Positions 1 to 5,061 of a DNA stretch of 6,346 nt are shown piece after piece. Origin of the DNA: SIG607 sp045614505 (GTDB lineage Bacteria; Bacillota; Clostridia; Oscillospirales; Acutalibacteraceae); the NCBI GenBank assembly GCA_045614505.1, contig JAZLDA010000029.1, forward strand, positions 1 to 6,346. The letters run 5' to 3'. The notes beneath the pieces are model-generated. The model did not search any database and had not been told where the DNA came from. It saw only the letters and a list, made by a program, of their open reading frames with translations. Position 1 is the stretch's first letter; each line of letters begins with the position of its first letter. The position numbers and the translations under genes are program-made.

Positions 1-27
1 TCACAAAAAAATAAAAAGGCAAGTAAT

Positions 28-181
28 CACAACGAAGTCGTGTATAACACCAATGCGAAGTTTTGTATATCATCAAGCCGACAGAGATACACACCTTGCT
101 GTGTGATTATATACGCCGCACTCGTGCGGCAATGATATACAGCCCTTTCGGGCTGATGATATACCAAGCCTGTCGGCTTGG
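28..181. repeat. Array of short hairpins with GATATAC-like spacers
   Basis: This gene-free stretch is a series of small inverted repeats. Imperfect CACAAC/GTCGTG lies at 28-42 and ACACA/TGTGT at 89-104. Perfect GCCGCA/TGCGGC lies at 115-130, AGCCC/GGGCT with loop TTTC at 141-154, and CCAAGCC/GGCTTGG with loop TGTC at 164-181. The last three are preceded by similar spacers (TTATATAC, TGATATAC, TGATATAC). In addition, CAAGCCGACAG (74-84) is the exact reverse complement of 170-180, so an outer stem could enclose the inner hairpins. No open reading frame here looks real. The function is unknown. It could be a REP-like or MITE-like intergenic repeat, or a decayed multi-hairpin RNA. Confidence 0.75.
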
Positions 182-183
182 AT

Positions 184-218
184 AAAAAAAGAACGAAGCA
201 TTTGCTTCGTTCTTTTTT
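184..218 (-). terminator. Bidirectional intrinsic terminator after the tRNA operon
   Basis: GAACGAAGC (191-199) pairs with GCTTCGTTC (204-212) around a four-base loop. The stem is extended by an A-run at 184-190 and a T-run at 213-218. On the minus strand the stem begins immediately after the CCA of tRNA-Gly and is followed by seven T, so it should end the tRNA operon. The symmetric A/T flanks mean it could also stop plus-strand transcription coming from the hairpin array. Confidence 0.85.
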
Positions 219-293
219 GGAGCGGATTACGGGGCTCGAACCCGCTACCTCCACCTTGGCAAGGTGGCGCTCTACCAGATGAGCTAAATCCGC
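218..293 (-). tRNA. tRNA-Gly (anticodon GCC)
   Basis: Read on the minus strand, this 76-nt gene has acceptor stem GCGGATT paired with AATCCGC, discriminator U, and encoded CCA (218-220). It has a D-arm with TAGCTC, an anticodon loop CTTGCCAAG carrying GCC, and a T-arm with GGTTCGAGCC. It is the last gene of the four-tRNA operon and abuts the terminator directly. Confidence 0.96.
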
Positions 294-301
294 AAATTAA
301 A

Positions 302-377
302 TGGTGCCTCCGGTCGGAATCGAACCAACGACACGGGGATTTTCAGTCCCCTGCTCTACCAACTGAGCTACAGAGGC
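302..377 (-). tRNA. tRNA-Phe (anticodon GAA)
   Basis: On the minus strand this 76-nt gene has acceptor stem GCCTCTG paired with CGGAGGC (one G-U pair), discriminator A, and encoded CCA. The anticodon stem GGGGA/TCCCC encloses loop CTGAAAA, giving anticodon GAA. The T-arm contains GGTTCGATTCC. It is third in the operon, eight bases from tRNA-Gly and five from tRNA-Asp. Confidence 0.96.
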
Positions 378-382
378 AAAAT

Positions 383-459
383 TGGCGACCTGGATGGGGC
401 TCGAACCCACGACCTCTAGCGTGACAGGCTAGCGTTCTAACCAGCTGAACTACCAGGCC
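383..459 (-). tRNA. tRNA-Asp (anticodon GUC)
   Basis: On the minus strand this 77-nt gene has acceptor stem GGCCTGG paired with CCAGGTC, discriminator G (an aspartate identity element), and encoded CCA. The anticodon stem CTAGC/GCTAG encloses loop CTGTCAC, giving anticodon GTC. It is second in the operon, separated from tRNA-Val by seven A/T-rich bases. Confidence 0.96.
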
Positions 460-466
460 ATAAAAA

Positions 467-542
467 TGGTGGGAACAATAGGGCTCGAACCTATGACCCT
501 CTGCTTGTAAGGCAGATGCTCTCCCAGCTGAGCTATGCTCCC
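467..542 (-). tRNA. tRNA-Val (anticodon UAC)
   Basis: On the minus strand this 76-nt gene has acceptor stem GGGAGCA paired with TGTTCCC (one G-U pair), discriminator A, and encoded CCA. The anticodon stem TCTGC/GCAGA encloses loop CTTACAA, giving anticodon TAC. It is the first gene of the four-tRNA operon, about 30 nt downstream of the predicted transcription start. Confidence 0.96.
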
Positions 543-578
543 ACATCGAACCGCTACCCGTGTACCGGCGACTTTGAT

Positions 579-607
579 ATAATACCACAACGGAAATGGT
601 TTGTCAA
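579..607 (-). promoter_or_regulatory. Sigma-A promoter of the tRNA operon
   Basis: On the minus strand a perfect -35 TTGACA (607-602) is followed after exactly 17 bases by -10 TATTAT (584-579). This predicts a start near 572 and a leader of about 30 nt before tRNA-Val. The near-consensus match fits a stable-RNA promoter. It lies only about 30 bases past the hslO stop codon, and no clear terminator separates them. Confidence 0.88.
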
Positions 608-636
608 CACTTTTTTGAACTTTTTTTAAAAAATTT

Positions 637-1521
637 TTATTTGTCTTTTTTAGCGTCTGAAATGCGTTTAACCTCAGCAGGAGTGAAGATATACTCCTTA
701 TCGCAGAAGTGACATTCAACTTTGATTTCATCCATCTCTTCTGCCATAGAGTCAAGCTCCTCTGAAGACAAAGAGGAAAGTACACCGCTTACCCTTTCTC
801 TGTTGCAGGGGCAGTGATAATGTGTTTCCTGCTCATAAAGCACCTCGGTTTCAAAGCCGTCAAGCATTGTAAAGACAATATCCTTTATATCCATACCGTC
901 GTCCATCATTTGTGTAATGGGGCGAATATGCTTTAAATTTTCTTCAAGTTTATCAATGGTGGAATTATCTGCTCCCGGGAGAAGCTGAATAAGCACTCCG
1001 CCAGCTTTTTTAACAGTAAGGTCGGGATTAACAAGCACACCCAATGCGCAAACGGTAGGAATCTGCTCGCTTACGGCATAATATGCGGTAATATCCTCGG
1101 CTATTTCACCTGAAACAAGGGGCACAGAGCCACTGTAGGGCTCTTTAAGTCCTATATCTTTAATAACATAAACAAAGCCGTCAGTACCCACTGCGCCTGA
1201 AACATCCAGCTTTCCGTTAGGCTTTAATGGAATTTCAACTCTAGGGCATGTAACATAACCGCGAACATCACCCTTAGAGTCAGCAACAGCAACAAGAGCG
1301 CCAACGGGACCGTTTCCTGTTATGCGTACCGTAACGGTGTCCTTTTCGCCCTTCATCATATTTCCCATAATTGAGGTGGCAGTAAGCAGTCTGCCCATAG
1401 CCGCTGTAACAACGGCACTGGTTTTATGGTACTGCTCAGCCTTTGATACTATATCGGTAGAATCCAGTGCAGTTGCCATAACCGCACCGTCACTTGTTAT
1501 TGTTCTTATAAGTTTTCCCAC
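637..1521 (-). CDS. hslO: Redox-regulated chaperone Hsp33
   Basis: This 294-residue protein is the cytosolic holdase Hsp33, which protects unfolding proteins during oxidative and heat stress. The long N-terminal chaperone domain is clearly Hsp33-like: residues 1-10 read MGKLIRTITS, then TVRITGNGPVGALVAVAD (63-81), GKLDVSGAVGT (103-113) and GGVLIQLLPGAD (174-185). The C-terminal redox switch is complete. It is CxC at Cys237/Cys239 and CxxC at Cys270/Cys273, the four cysteines that bind zinc when reduced and form disulfides on activation. The start is GTG, directly abutting the TAA of the methyltransferase gene, with AAAGGG about ten bases upstream inside that gene, so translation is probably coupled. 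It is the last gene of a three-gene operon. Length and motifs match the family, so identification is firm. No convincing terminator follows, only a symmetric A/T tract. Confidence 0.97.
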   Translation of the reverse strand: MGKLIRTITSDGAVMATALDSTDIVSKAEQYHKTSAVVTAAMGRLLTATSIMGNMMKGEKDTVTVRITGNGPVGALVAVADSKGDVRGYVTCPRVEIPLKPNGKLDVSGAVGTDGFVYVIKDIGLKEPYSGSVPLVSGEIAEDITAYYAVSEQIPTVCALGVLVNPDLTVKKAGGVLIQLLPGADNSTIDKLEENLKHIRPITQMMDDGMDIKDIVFTMLDGFETEVLYEQETHYHCPCNRERVSGVLSSLSSEELDSMAEEMDEIKVECHFCDKEYIFTPAEVKRISDAKKDK

Positions 1522-2268
1522 TTATTTCTTACCCTTTCTTGCTATGATTATATTTCTTTCTGAAGTCTTTGCGGGCGGTGAAAATGAGTTTTCGCCAAGC
1601 ACCGCAATAATATCCATACCTGCTTTAGAAAGCATTTTACCGAGTTCTTCTCTGCTGTATACCCTCTCGGAAAATTCCTCGGTGCTTCTTATATAAGAGT
1701 CATTTTCTTTCTTAAAAAAGTCAAGGCATATATCGGTAATTTTGGATTTATTATCAAAGGAGTTCTGCCAAACGCAATAAACCTCTTCGGTATCGAACAC
1801 AAAGGTATTATTCCCCAAAATGTTTTTATGCTTATATAATGTATTTACATCGAAAATAAAAAGGCGCTCGGGCTCTAAAAACAGACTAATTCTGTTAAAA
1901 AACTGCTGCAGGGAGCGTTTATCGGTAATATGGTTAACGGTATCAAGACAGCATATAACACCGTCTACTGTGCCGTAAAGGTCAAGCTCCTGCCCCGACT
2001 GATTTAAAAAGAGGATATTAAGTCTTTCCTTTTCAGCCTTTTCTTTTGCAAGGCTCAGCATACCAAACGAGGGATCGGCGCCTATAACCTCAATCCCCTT
2101 TTTGGCAAACTCTAAGGAAAAACCGCCTGTTCCACAACCGACGTCAAGGAGCAAGGACGGCATTTTATCATATTTTAAAAACAACTCTTTAAGATACTGC
2201 GTTCTGCTTTCATAGTCAACGTCCTCTGTCAGCAGGTCGTAGTACCGCGAAAAAATATCGTAATCCAT
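1522..2268 (-). CDS. Class I SAM-dependent methyltransferase, substrate unknown
   Basis: This 248-residue protein has the Rossmann-type SAM-binding fold. Residues 1-30 (YDIFSRYYDLLTEDVDYE) resemble the N-terminal YDxFAxxYD helix common in small-molecule or UbiE/YqeM-like methyltransferases. Motif I is LDVGCGTGG (41-49). The acidic ribose-binding position is Asp65 in GADPS. DGVICCLDTVNHI (102-114) fits motif post-I/II, and LFIFDVNT (136-143) a later strand. The substrate cannot be told from sequence. I chose ATG at 2268, which shares one base with the TGA of the upstream yerC-like gene (TGATG). A TTG one codon earlier (2271) is an in-frame alternative. The overlap suggests translational coupling. 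Placement before hslO may hint at a stress or repair role, but that is only a guess. Confidence 0.9.
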   Translation of the reverse strand: MDYDIFSRYYDLLTEDVDYESRTQYLKELFLKYDKMPSLLLDVGCGTGGFSLEFAKKGIEVIGADPSFGMLSLAKEKAEKERLNILFLNQSGQELDLYGTVDGVICCLDTVNHITDKRSLQQFFNRISLFLEPERLFIFDVNTLYKHKNILGNNTFVFDTEEVYCVWQNSFDNKSKITDICLDFFKKENDSYIRSTEEFSERVYSREELGKMLSKAGMDIIAVLGENSFSPPAKTSERNIIIARKGKK

Positions 2269-2552
2269 CAATCACTCGTTCTTTCAAGAAGTTTGCTGAC
2301 GGTGCCGGTGCCGTCACTCATCATTCTTTTTACTCTGCTTACGGTAGCAGTGCTGGCGCCTGTTTCCTTAACGATTTCGCTGTAGACTCTTCTTTCTCTA
2401 AGCATCTTCGCAACGGTATAACGCTGTGCAATGGAAAGAATCTCCTTTGAAGTGCACATATCCTCAAAAAAGGCATCGCACTCCTCTAAATCCTCAAGAC
2501 ATAAAATAGCCTTATAAAAATCCTGTACGGTTTCCTTATCGTGAGCGTTCAT
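2268..2552 (-). CDS. YerC/YecD-family TrpR-like DNA-binding protein
   Basis: This 94-residue protein matches the small YerC/YecD family, which shares the TrpR-type helix-turn-helix fold. Residues 35-56 (TSKEILSIAQRYTVAKMLRERR) and 57-78 (VYSEIVKETGASTATVSRVKRM) show the typical family pattern. The second is the helix-turn-helix, with STATVSRV as recognition helix. Family length is about 90-105 residues, so it looks complete. The ATG is preceded eight bases upstream by GGAG (2564-2561 on the minus strand). It is the first gene of the operon with the methyltransferase and hslO. What it regulates is not known from the sequence; autoregulation through the inverted repeat in its own promoter is possible. 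Tryptophan binding is not implied. Confidence 0.92.
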   Translation of the reverse strand: MNAHDKETVQDFYKAILCLEDLEECDAFFEDMCTSKEILSIAQRYTVAKMLRERRVYSEIVKETGASTATVSRVKRMMSDGTGTVSKLLERTSD

Positions 2553-2579
2553 ATAATCAACTCCGCATATTTTTATAAT

Positions 2580-2608
2580 ATTTTAACAGATTAAAGCGTG
2601 AAAGTCAA
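2580..2608 (-). promoter_or_regulatory. Promoter of the yerC-like/methyltransferase/hslO operon
   Basis: On the minus strand -35 TTGACT (2608-2603) is followed after 17 bases by -10 TAAAAT (2585-2580). This places the start near 2573 and gives a leader of about 20 nt containing the GGAG ribosome binding site. It is divergent from the tRNA-Leu promoter, with about 50 bases between the two -35 boxes. Confidence 0.78.
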
Positions 2609-2627
2609 CTGATGTAATTCACTTTAA
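2591..2627. promoter_or_regulatory. Imperfect inverted repeat flanking the operon -35 box, possible operator
   Basis: TTAAAGCGTGAA (2591-2602) and TTCACTTTAA (2618-2627) form an inverted repeat, exact apart from a two-base CG insertion in the left arm. They are separated by 15 bases that include the minus-strand -35 box. The position would suit a repressor site. The binding protein is unknown; the YerC-like product of the adjacent gene is one candidate. In A/T-rich DNA chance is a real alternative. Confidence 0.35.
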
Positions 2628-2656
2628 AATTTTTTAACCTTTTTAATTCTTCTCTC

Positions 2657-2685
2657 TTGACTTTTGTGATAAAATATTGTATTAT
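2657..2685 (+). promoter_or_regulatory. Sigma-A promoter of tRNA-Leu
   Basis: TTGACT (2657-2662) and TATTAT (2680-2685) are separated by exactly 17 bases. This predicts a start near 2692 and a short leader of about a dozen bases before the tRNA. Confidence 0.82.
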
Positions 2686-2704
2686 CTTTTTGTTATGAAT
2701 ATAT

Positions 2705-2791
2705 GCCGCTGTGGTGGAATAGGCAGACACAAGGGACTTAAAATCCCTCGGTAGCGATACCGTACCGGTTCAAGTCCGGTCAGCGGCACCA
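2705..2791 (+). tRNA. tRNA-Leu (anticodon UAA)
   Basis: This 87-nt class II tRNA has acceptor stem GCCGCTG paired with CAGCGGC, discriminator A, and encoded CCA. The D-arm contains TGGTGGAATAGGCAGACAC. Loop CTTAAAA between GGGA and TCCC gives anticodon TAA. A long variable arm (CTCGGTAGCGATACCGT region) and T-loop GGTTCAAGTCC complete it. All features are typical of bacterial tRNA-Leu. Confidence 0.97.
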
Positions 2792-2825
2792 AAAATTCCA
2801 AGGACTTTAGGTTCTTGGAATTTTT
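2792..2825 (+). terminator. Intrinsic terminator of tRNA-Leu
   Basis: AATTCCAAGGAC pairs with GTTCTTGGAATT around loop TTTAG, with one G-U pair. The stem is flanked by A-runs on the left and a T-run ending at 2825 on the right. It begins immediately after the tRNA CCA end, and its symmetry suggests some activity in both directions. Confidence 0.85.
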
Positions 2826-2844
2826 ACTTTTTGCCTATTCACTC

Positions 2845-2873
2845 TTCCAATTTTAAAAAATATGTAGTATAAT
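2845..2873 (+). promoter_or_regulatory. Probable promoter of the G3E GTPase gene pair
   Basis: A perfect -10 TATAAT lies at 2868-2873. The box 17 bases upstream, TTCCAA (2845-2850), matches the -35 consensus at only three of six positions, so the promoter may be weak or need an activator. A perfect 11-bp palindrome ATTAA-G-TTAAT (2875-2885) sits right after the -10 around the expected start site. I see no good match to the Zur box as I recall it from Bacillus, and the leader is too short for a riboswitch. The ribosome binding site is GAGG at 2895-2898, eight bases before the ATG. Confidence 0.6.
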
Positions 2874-2906
2874 AATTAAGTTAATATATTTTACGAGGTA
2901 CTGATT

Positions 2907-4022
2907 ATGACTAAAATTGATATCTTTTCCGGATTTTTGGGTGCGGGTAAAACCACACTAATTAAAAAGCTGTTAAAAGAGGCTTTTTCAAATGAGCAGA
3001 TAGTTATTATCGAAAACGAATTCGGTGAAATCGGTATTGACTCAGGCTTTTTAAAGGAAGCGGGAGTGCAGATTACCGAAATGAATCAAGGCTGTATCTG
3101 CTGTTCCCTTGTGGGTGACTTTGGTACTGCTTTAAAGGAAGTAATTGAAACCTACAATCCCGACAGAATTCTCATTGAGCCCTCGGGTGTGGGCAAATTA
3201 AGTGATGTAATAAAGGCTGTGGAAAACTTAGAGCTTCCCCACATTGTTCTTAACAGCTTTGTTACCGTTGCCGATGCAAGCAAGGTTAAGATTTATATGA
3301 AGAACTTCGGTGAGTTCTATAACAATCAGATTGAACACGCCGGTGCTATTATACTCAGCAGAACTGCAGGCATGAATGAAGAAAAGCTGGAAAAAGCAAT
3401 AGCAATGCTCAGAGAACACAACGAGCATGCTGTTATTGTCACCACCCCCTGGGAAGAAATTGACGGCAAAGCAATCCTTTCCGCAATGGAGCAAAGTGAC
3501 TCCCTTGAAAAGGATTTGGAAGAACTCCACGAACACCATCACCATCACCACGATGACGAGTGTGATGACCCTGACTGCTGTTGCCATCATCACCACGATC
3601 ACGACCATGTGCATGAGCATGAGCATCACCACCACGAACACGATGAAGAGTGTCATCACGAGCATCATCACCACGAAGAGCATCATCACGAACACGGTGA
3701 AGAGTGCAGTTGCGGTTGCGGACACGACCATCACCACCATCACGCTGATGAGGTTTTTAGTAGCTTCGGCAGAGAAACTATTAAGAAGTTTTCAAAAGAA
3801 CAGCTCAGTGAAATTCTTGACACCATTGAAAACGATAACAGCTACGGCGTTATCCTTCGTGCAAAGGGCATTGTTCCATGCGTTTGCGGCGCTTGGCTTC
3901 ATTTTGACTATGTGCCCGGAGAAATCAACATCCGCTGCGGCGAGCCCGGTGTTATAGGCAGACTTTGTGTTATCGGTAAAGACCTTAACGAAGAAAAACT
4001 CTGTCAAATTTTTGAGATTTAA
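2907..4022 (+). CDS. G3E-family (CobW/YciC-type) GTPase with His/Cys-rich metal-binding insert
   Basis: This 371-residue cytosolic protein belongs to the COG0523 branch of G3E P-loop GTPases, whose studied members insert or deliver metal ions. Domains in order: Walker A GFLGAGKTT (9-17), NEFGEIGID (37-45), the COG0523 metal motif CICC (63-66), and EPSG (91-94, Walker B/G3 region). A His-rich insert (208-279) holds 36 His and 8 Cys, and a CobW_C-like domain follows (about 283-371). Where most relatives have the NKxD guanine-specificity motif, this protein has SRTA (151-154), so nucleotide preference may be altered. The insert suggests storage or buffering of zinc, nickel or cobalt; zinc is most likely by analogy with YciC/ZagA. 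Start ATG has GAGG eight bases upstream. It is first of a two-gene unit. Identity as a COG0523 protein is firm; the metal is inferred. Confidence 0.93.
   Translation: MTKIDIFSGFLGAGKTTLIKKLLKEAFSNEQIVIIENEFGEIGIDSGFLKEAGVQITEMNQGCICCSLVGDFGTALKEVIETYNPDRILIEPSGVGKLSDVIKAVENLELPHIVLNSFVTVADASKVKIYMKNFGEFYNNQIEHAGAIILSRTAGMNEEKLEKAIAMLREHNEHAVIVTTPWEEIDGKAILSAMEQSDSLEKDLEELHEHHHHHHDDECDDPDCCCHHHHDHDHVHEHEHHHHEHDEECHHEHHHHEEHHHEHGEECSCGCGHDHHHHHADEVFSSFGRETIKKFSKEQLSEILDTIENDNSYGVILRAKGIVPCVCGAWLHFDYVPGEINIRCGEPGVIGRLCVIGKDLNEEKLCQIFEI
3528..3743 (+). repeat. Low-complexity His/Cys-codon tract inside the GTPase gene
   Basis: This stretch encodes residues 208-279 of the GTPase. It is made largely of CAT/CAC codons with Asp/Glu spacers and cysteines, including CCC at 224-226 and CSCGC at 267-271. 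Such tracts vary in length between relatives and can change by slippage. The antisense strand reads as a long open, Met/Val-rich frame purely because of these codons. Confidence 0.8.
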
Positions 4023-4035
4023 AGGAGTAAATATG
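4023..4035 (+). promoter_or_regulatory. Ribosome binding site deciding the start of the second gene
   Basis: A strong AAAGGAG overlaps the TAA stop of the GTPase and lies seven bases before ATG at 4033. The same frame is open back to an ATG at 3967, inside the upstream gene, but that earlier ATG has no comparable site. The 22 residues it would add read like out-of-frame sequence before the conserved MDIPVYLFTGF start. Confidence 0.85.
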
Positions 4036-4974
4036 GATATTCCGGTTTATCTTTTCACCGGTTTCTTAGATGCCGGCAAAACAAAATTTATTGACGAAAC
4101 TCTTGCTGACCCTCGTTTTGAGAGCAAGGAGCCTACCCTGCTTCTGCTTTGCGAAGAAGGAGAAGAGGAATACGACCTTTCAAAATACAGCGGCGGCAAA
4201 ATAGTTATCGAAACCATTGATGAAGAAGAGGCACTGACCCCTGAGCTTCTCAGTATGCTCCAAAAGAAATCGGGTGCAACCCGTGTTATTGTGGAATATA
4301 ACGGTATGTGGCAGCTTACTTCCTTTTACAATGCAATGCCCCAAAGTTGGATAATTTATCAGGAATTTATGCTGATGGATGCCACCACCGCCGTTACCTA
4401 CAATACCAATATGCGAAGCCTTGTAGTGGACAAGCTAAATGATGCCGAACTGGTTATTTTCAACCGATTTAATAACAGTATTGATAAGATGGCGCTTCAC
4501 AAAATAGTCAGAGGTATAAGCCGTCGGGCTGACATTGCCTATGAATATGAGGACGGCAGTGTAGCTTACGATGACATTGAAGACCCCCTGCCCTTTGATG
4601 TTAACGCTCCTGTCATTGAAATCAAAGACAGAGACTATGCTATATGGTACCGTGATATGACCGAAGAGCTCCCGAAGTACGACGGCAAAACGGTCAAATT
4701 TAAGGGTATAGTTGCAAAGAACACCGATATGCCAAAGGGAAGTTTTATAATCGGCAGACATGTTATGACCTGCTGTGCAGATGATATTACCTATTCAGGA
4801 ATTGTCTGCGATTGGTCGGGCGCTGAAACACTCTCCCAGCGAGACTGGATTATAATCACTGCTAAAATCGAACTGAAAAAGCATAAGATGTACGGCAAAA
4901 AAGGGCCTGTGCTTGCAGTCAGCGAAGTTGTTCGCACTTCTGCCCCCGAGCAAGAGCTTGCAACATTCTATTAA
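4033..4974 (+). CDS. CobW-like P-loop protein fused to a TIGR03943/DUF1980-like C-terminal domain
   Basis: This 313-residue protein has two parts. The N-terminal part (about 1-170) is G3E-like: VYLFTGFLDAGKTKF (5-19) contains a Walker A motif (10-17), EYNGMW (88-93) takes the place of EPSG, and FNRFN (143-147) lies where NKxD is expected. The CxCC metal motif is absent; an acidic segment (CEEGEEEYD, 40-48) stands in that region. The C-terminal part (about 215-302) has GKTVKFKGIV (218-227), GRHVMTCCADD (241-251) and DWIIITAKI (271-279). It resembles the C-terminal domain of YcgQ-type proteins (TIGR03943/DUF1980), which pair with a permease and are often found near zinc genes. Start is ATG with AAAGGAG. 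It lies ten bases after the GTPase gene, so co-expression is nearly certain. The domain match is from memory and needs a profile search. A metal-homeostasis role is inferred. Confidence 0.8.
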   Translation: MDIPVYLFTGFLDAGKTKFIDETLADPRFESKEPTLLLLCEEGEEEYDLSKYSGGKIVIETIDEEEALTPELLSMLQKKSGATRVIVEYNGMWQLTSFYNAMPQSWIIYQEFMLMDATTAVTYNTNMRSLVVDKLNDAELVIFNRFNNSIDKMALHKIVRGISRRADIAYEYEDGSVAYDDIEDPLPFDVNAPVIEIKDRDYAIWYRDMTEELPKYDGKTVKFKGIVAKNTDMPKGSFIIGRHVMTCCADDITYSGIVCDWSGAETLSQRDWIIITAKIELKKHKMYGKKGPVLAVSEVVRTSAPEQELATFY

Positions 4975-4999
4975 AAATAAAAACAGCGATTCTTACAAG

Positions 5000-5048
5000 T
5001 AGACTGCCCCATTTTGTGCGGACAGTACAAAAAAGCACCTTATGGTAG
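5000..5048. repeat. Left imperfect terminal inverted repeat of the IS
   Basis: It contains CGGACA (5019-5024), AAAAAAG (5029-5035) and ATGGTAG (5042-5048), in the same order as the reverse complement of 6295-6346 with small gaps. It lies just outside the orfB stop codon, as expected for the transposase-binding end. Confidence 0.7.
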
Positions 5049-5061
5049 TTAAAATTAGATT

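Noticed and set aside
28..181. CRISPR array
   Set aside because: The repeated units are only 7-9 bases and the stems between them differ and are self-complementary, unlike CRISPR repeats and spacers.
27..785. Several short minus-strand frames over the hairpin array and tRNA genes
   Set aside because: They consist of translated tRNA and hairpin sequence and have no protein-like conservation pattern.
1322..1696. Plus-strand frame of 124 codons across the hslO/methyltransferase junction
   Set aside because: It is antisense to two well-supported genes and has no domain similarity.
2826..2906. Zur box or riboswitch controlling the GTPase pair
   Set aside because: No match to the Zur operator as I recall it is visible, and the leader of about 25-30 bases is too short for a ZTP or other riboswitch. 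The 11-bp A/T palindrome there may be chance.
3228..3743. Long minus-strand frame rich in Met and Val, looking like a membrane protein
   Set aside because: It is antisense to the His-codon tract: CAT and CAC read backwards as ATG and GTG. It has no ribosome binding site and lies inside a well-supported gene.
3427..3957. Plus-strand frame rich in Thr, Ile and Met overlapping the GTPase gene
   Set aside because: It is a frame-shifted reading of the same His-rich repeats and shows no recognisable domain.
3967..4032. Earlier ATG for the second G3E-like gene
   Set aside because: It lies within the upstream gene, lacks a ribosome binding site, and the conserved N-terminus begins at 4033 behind a strong AAAGGAG.
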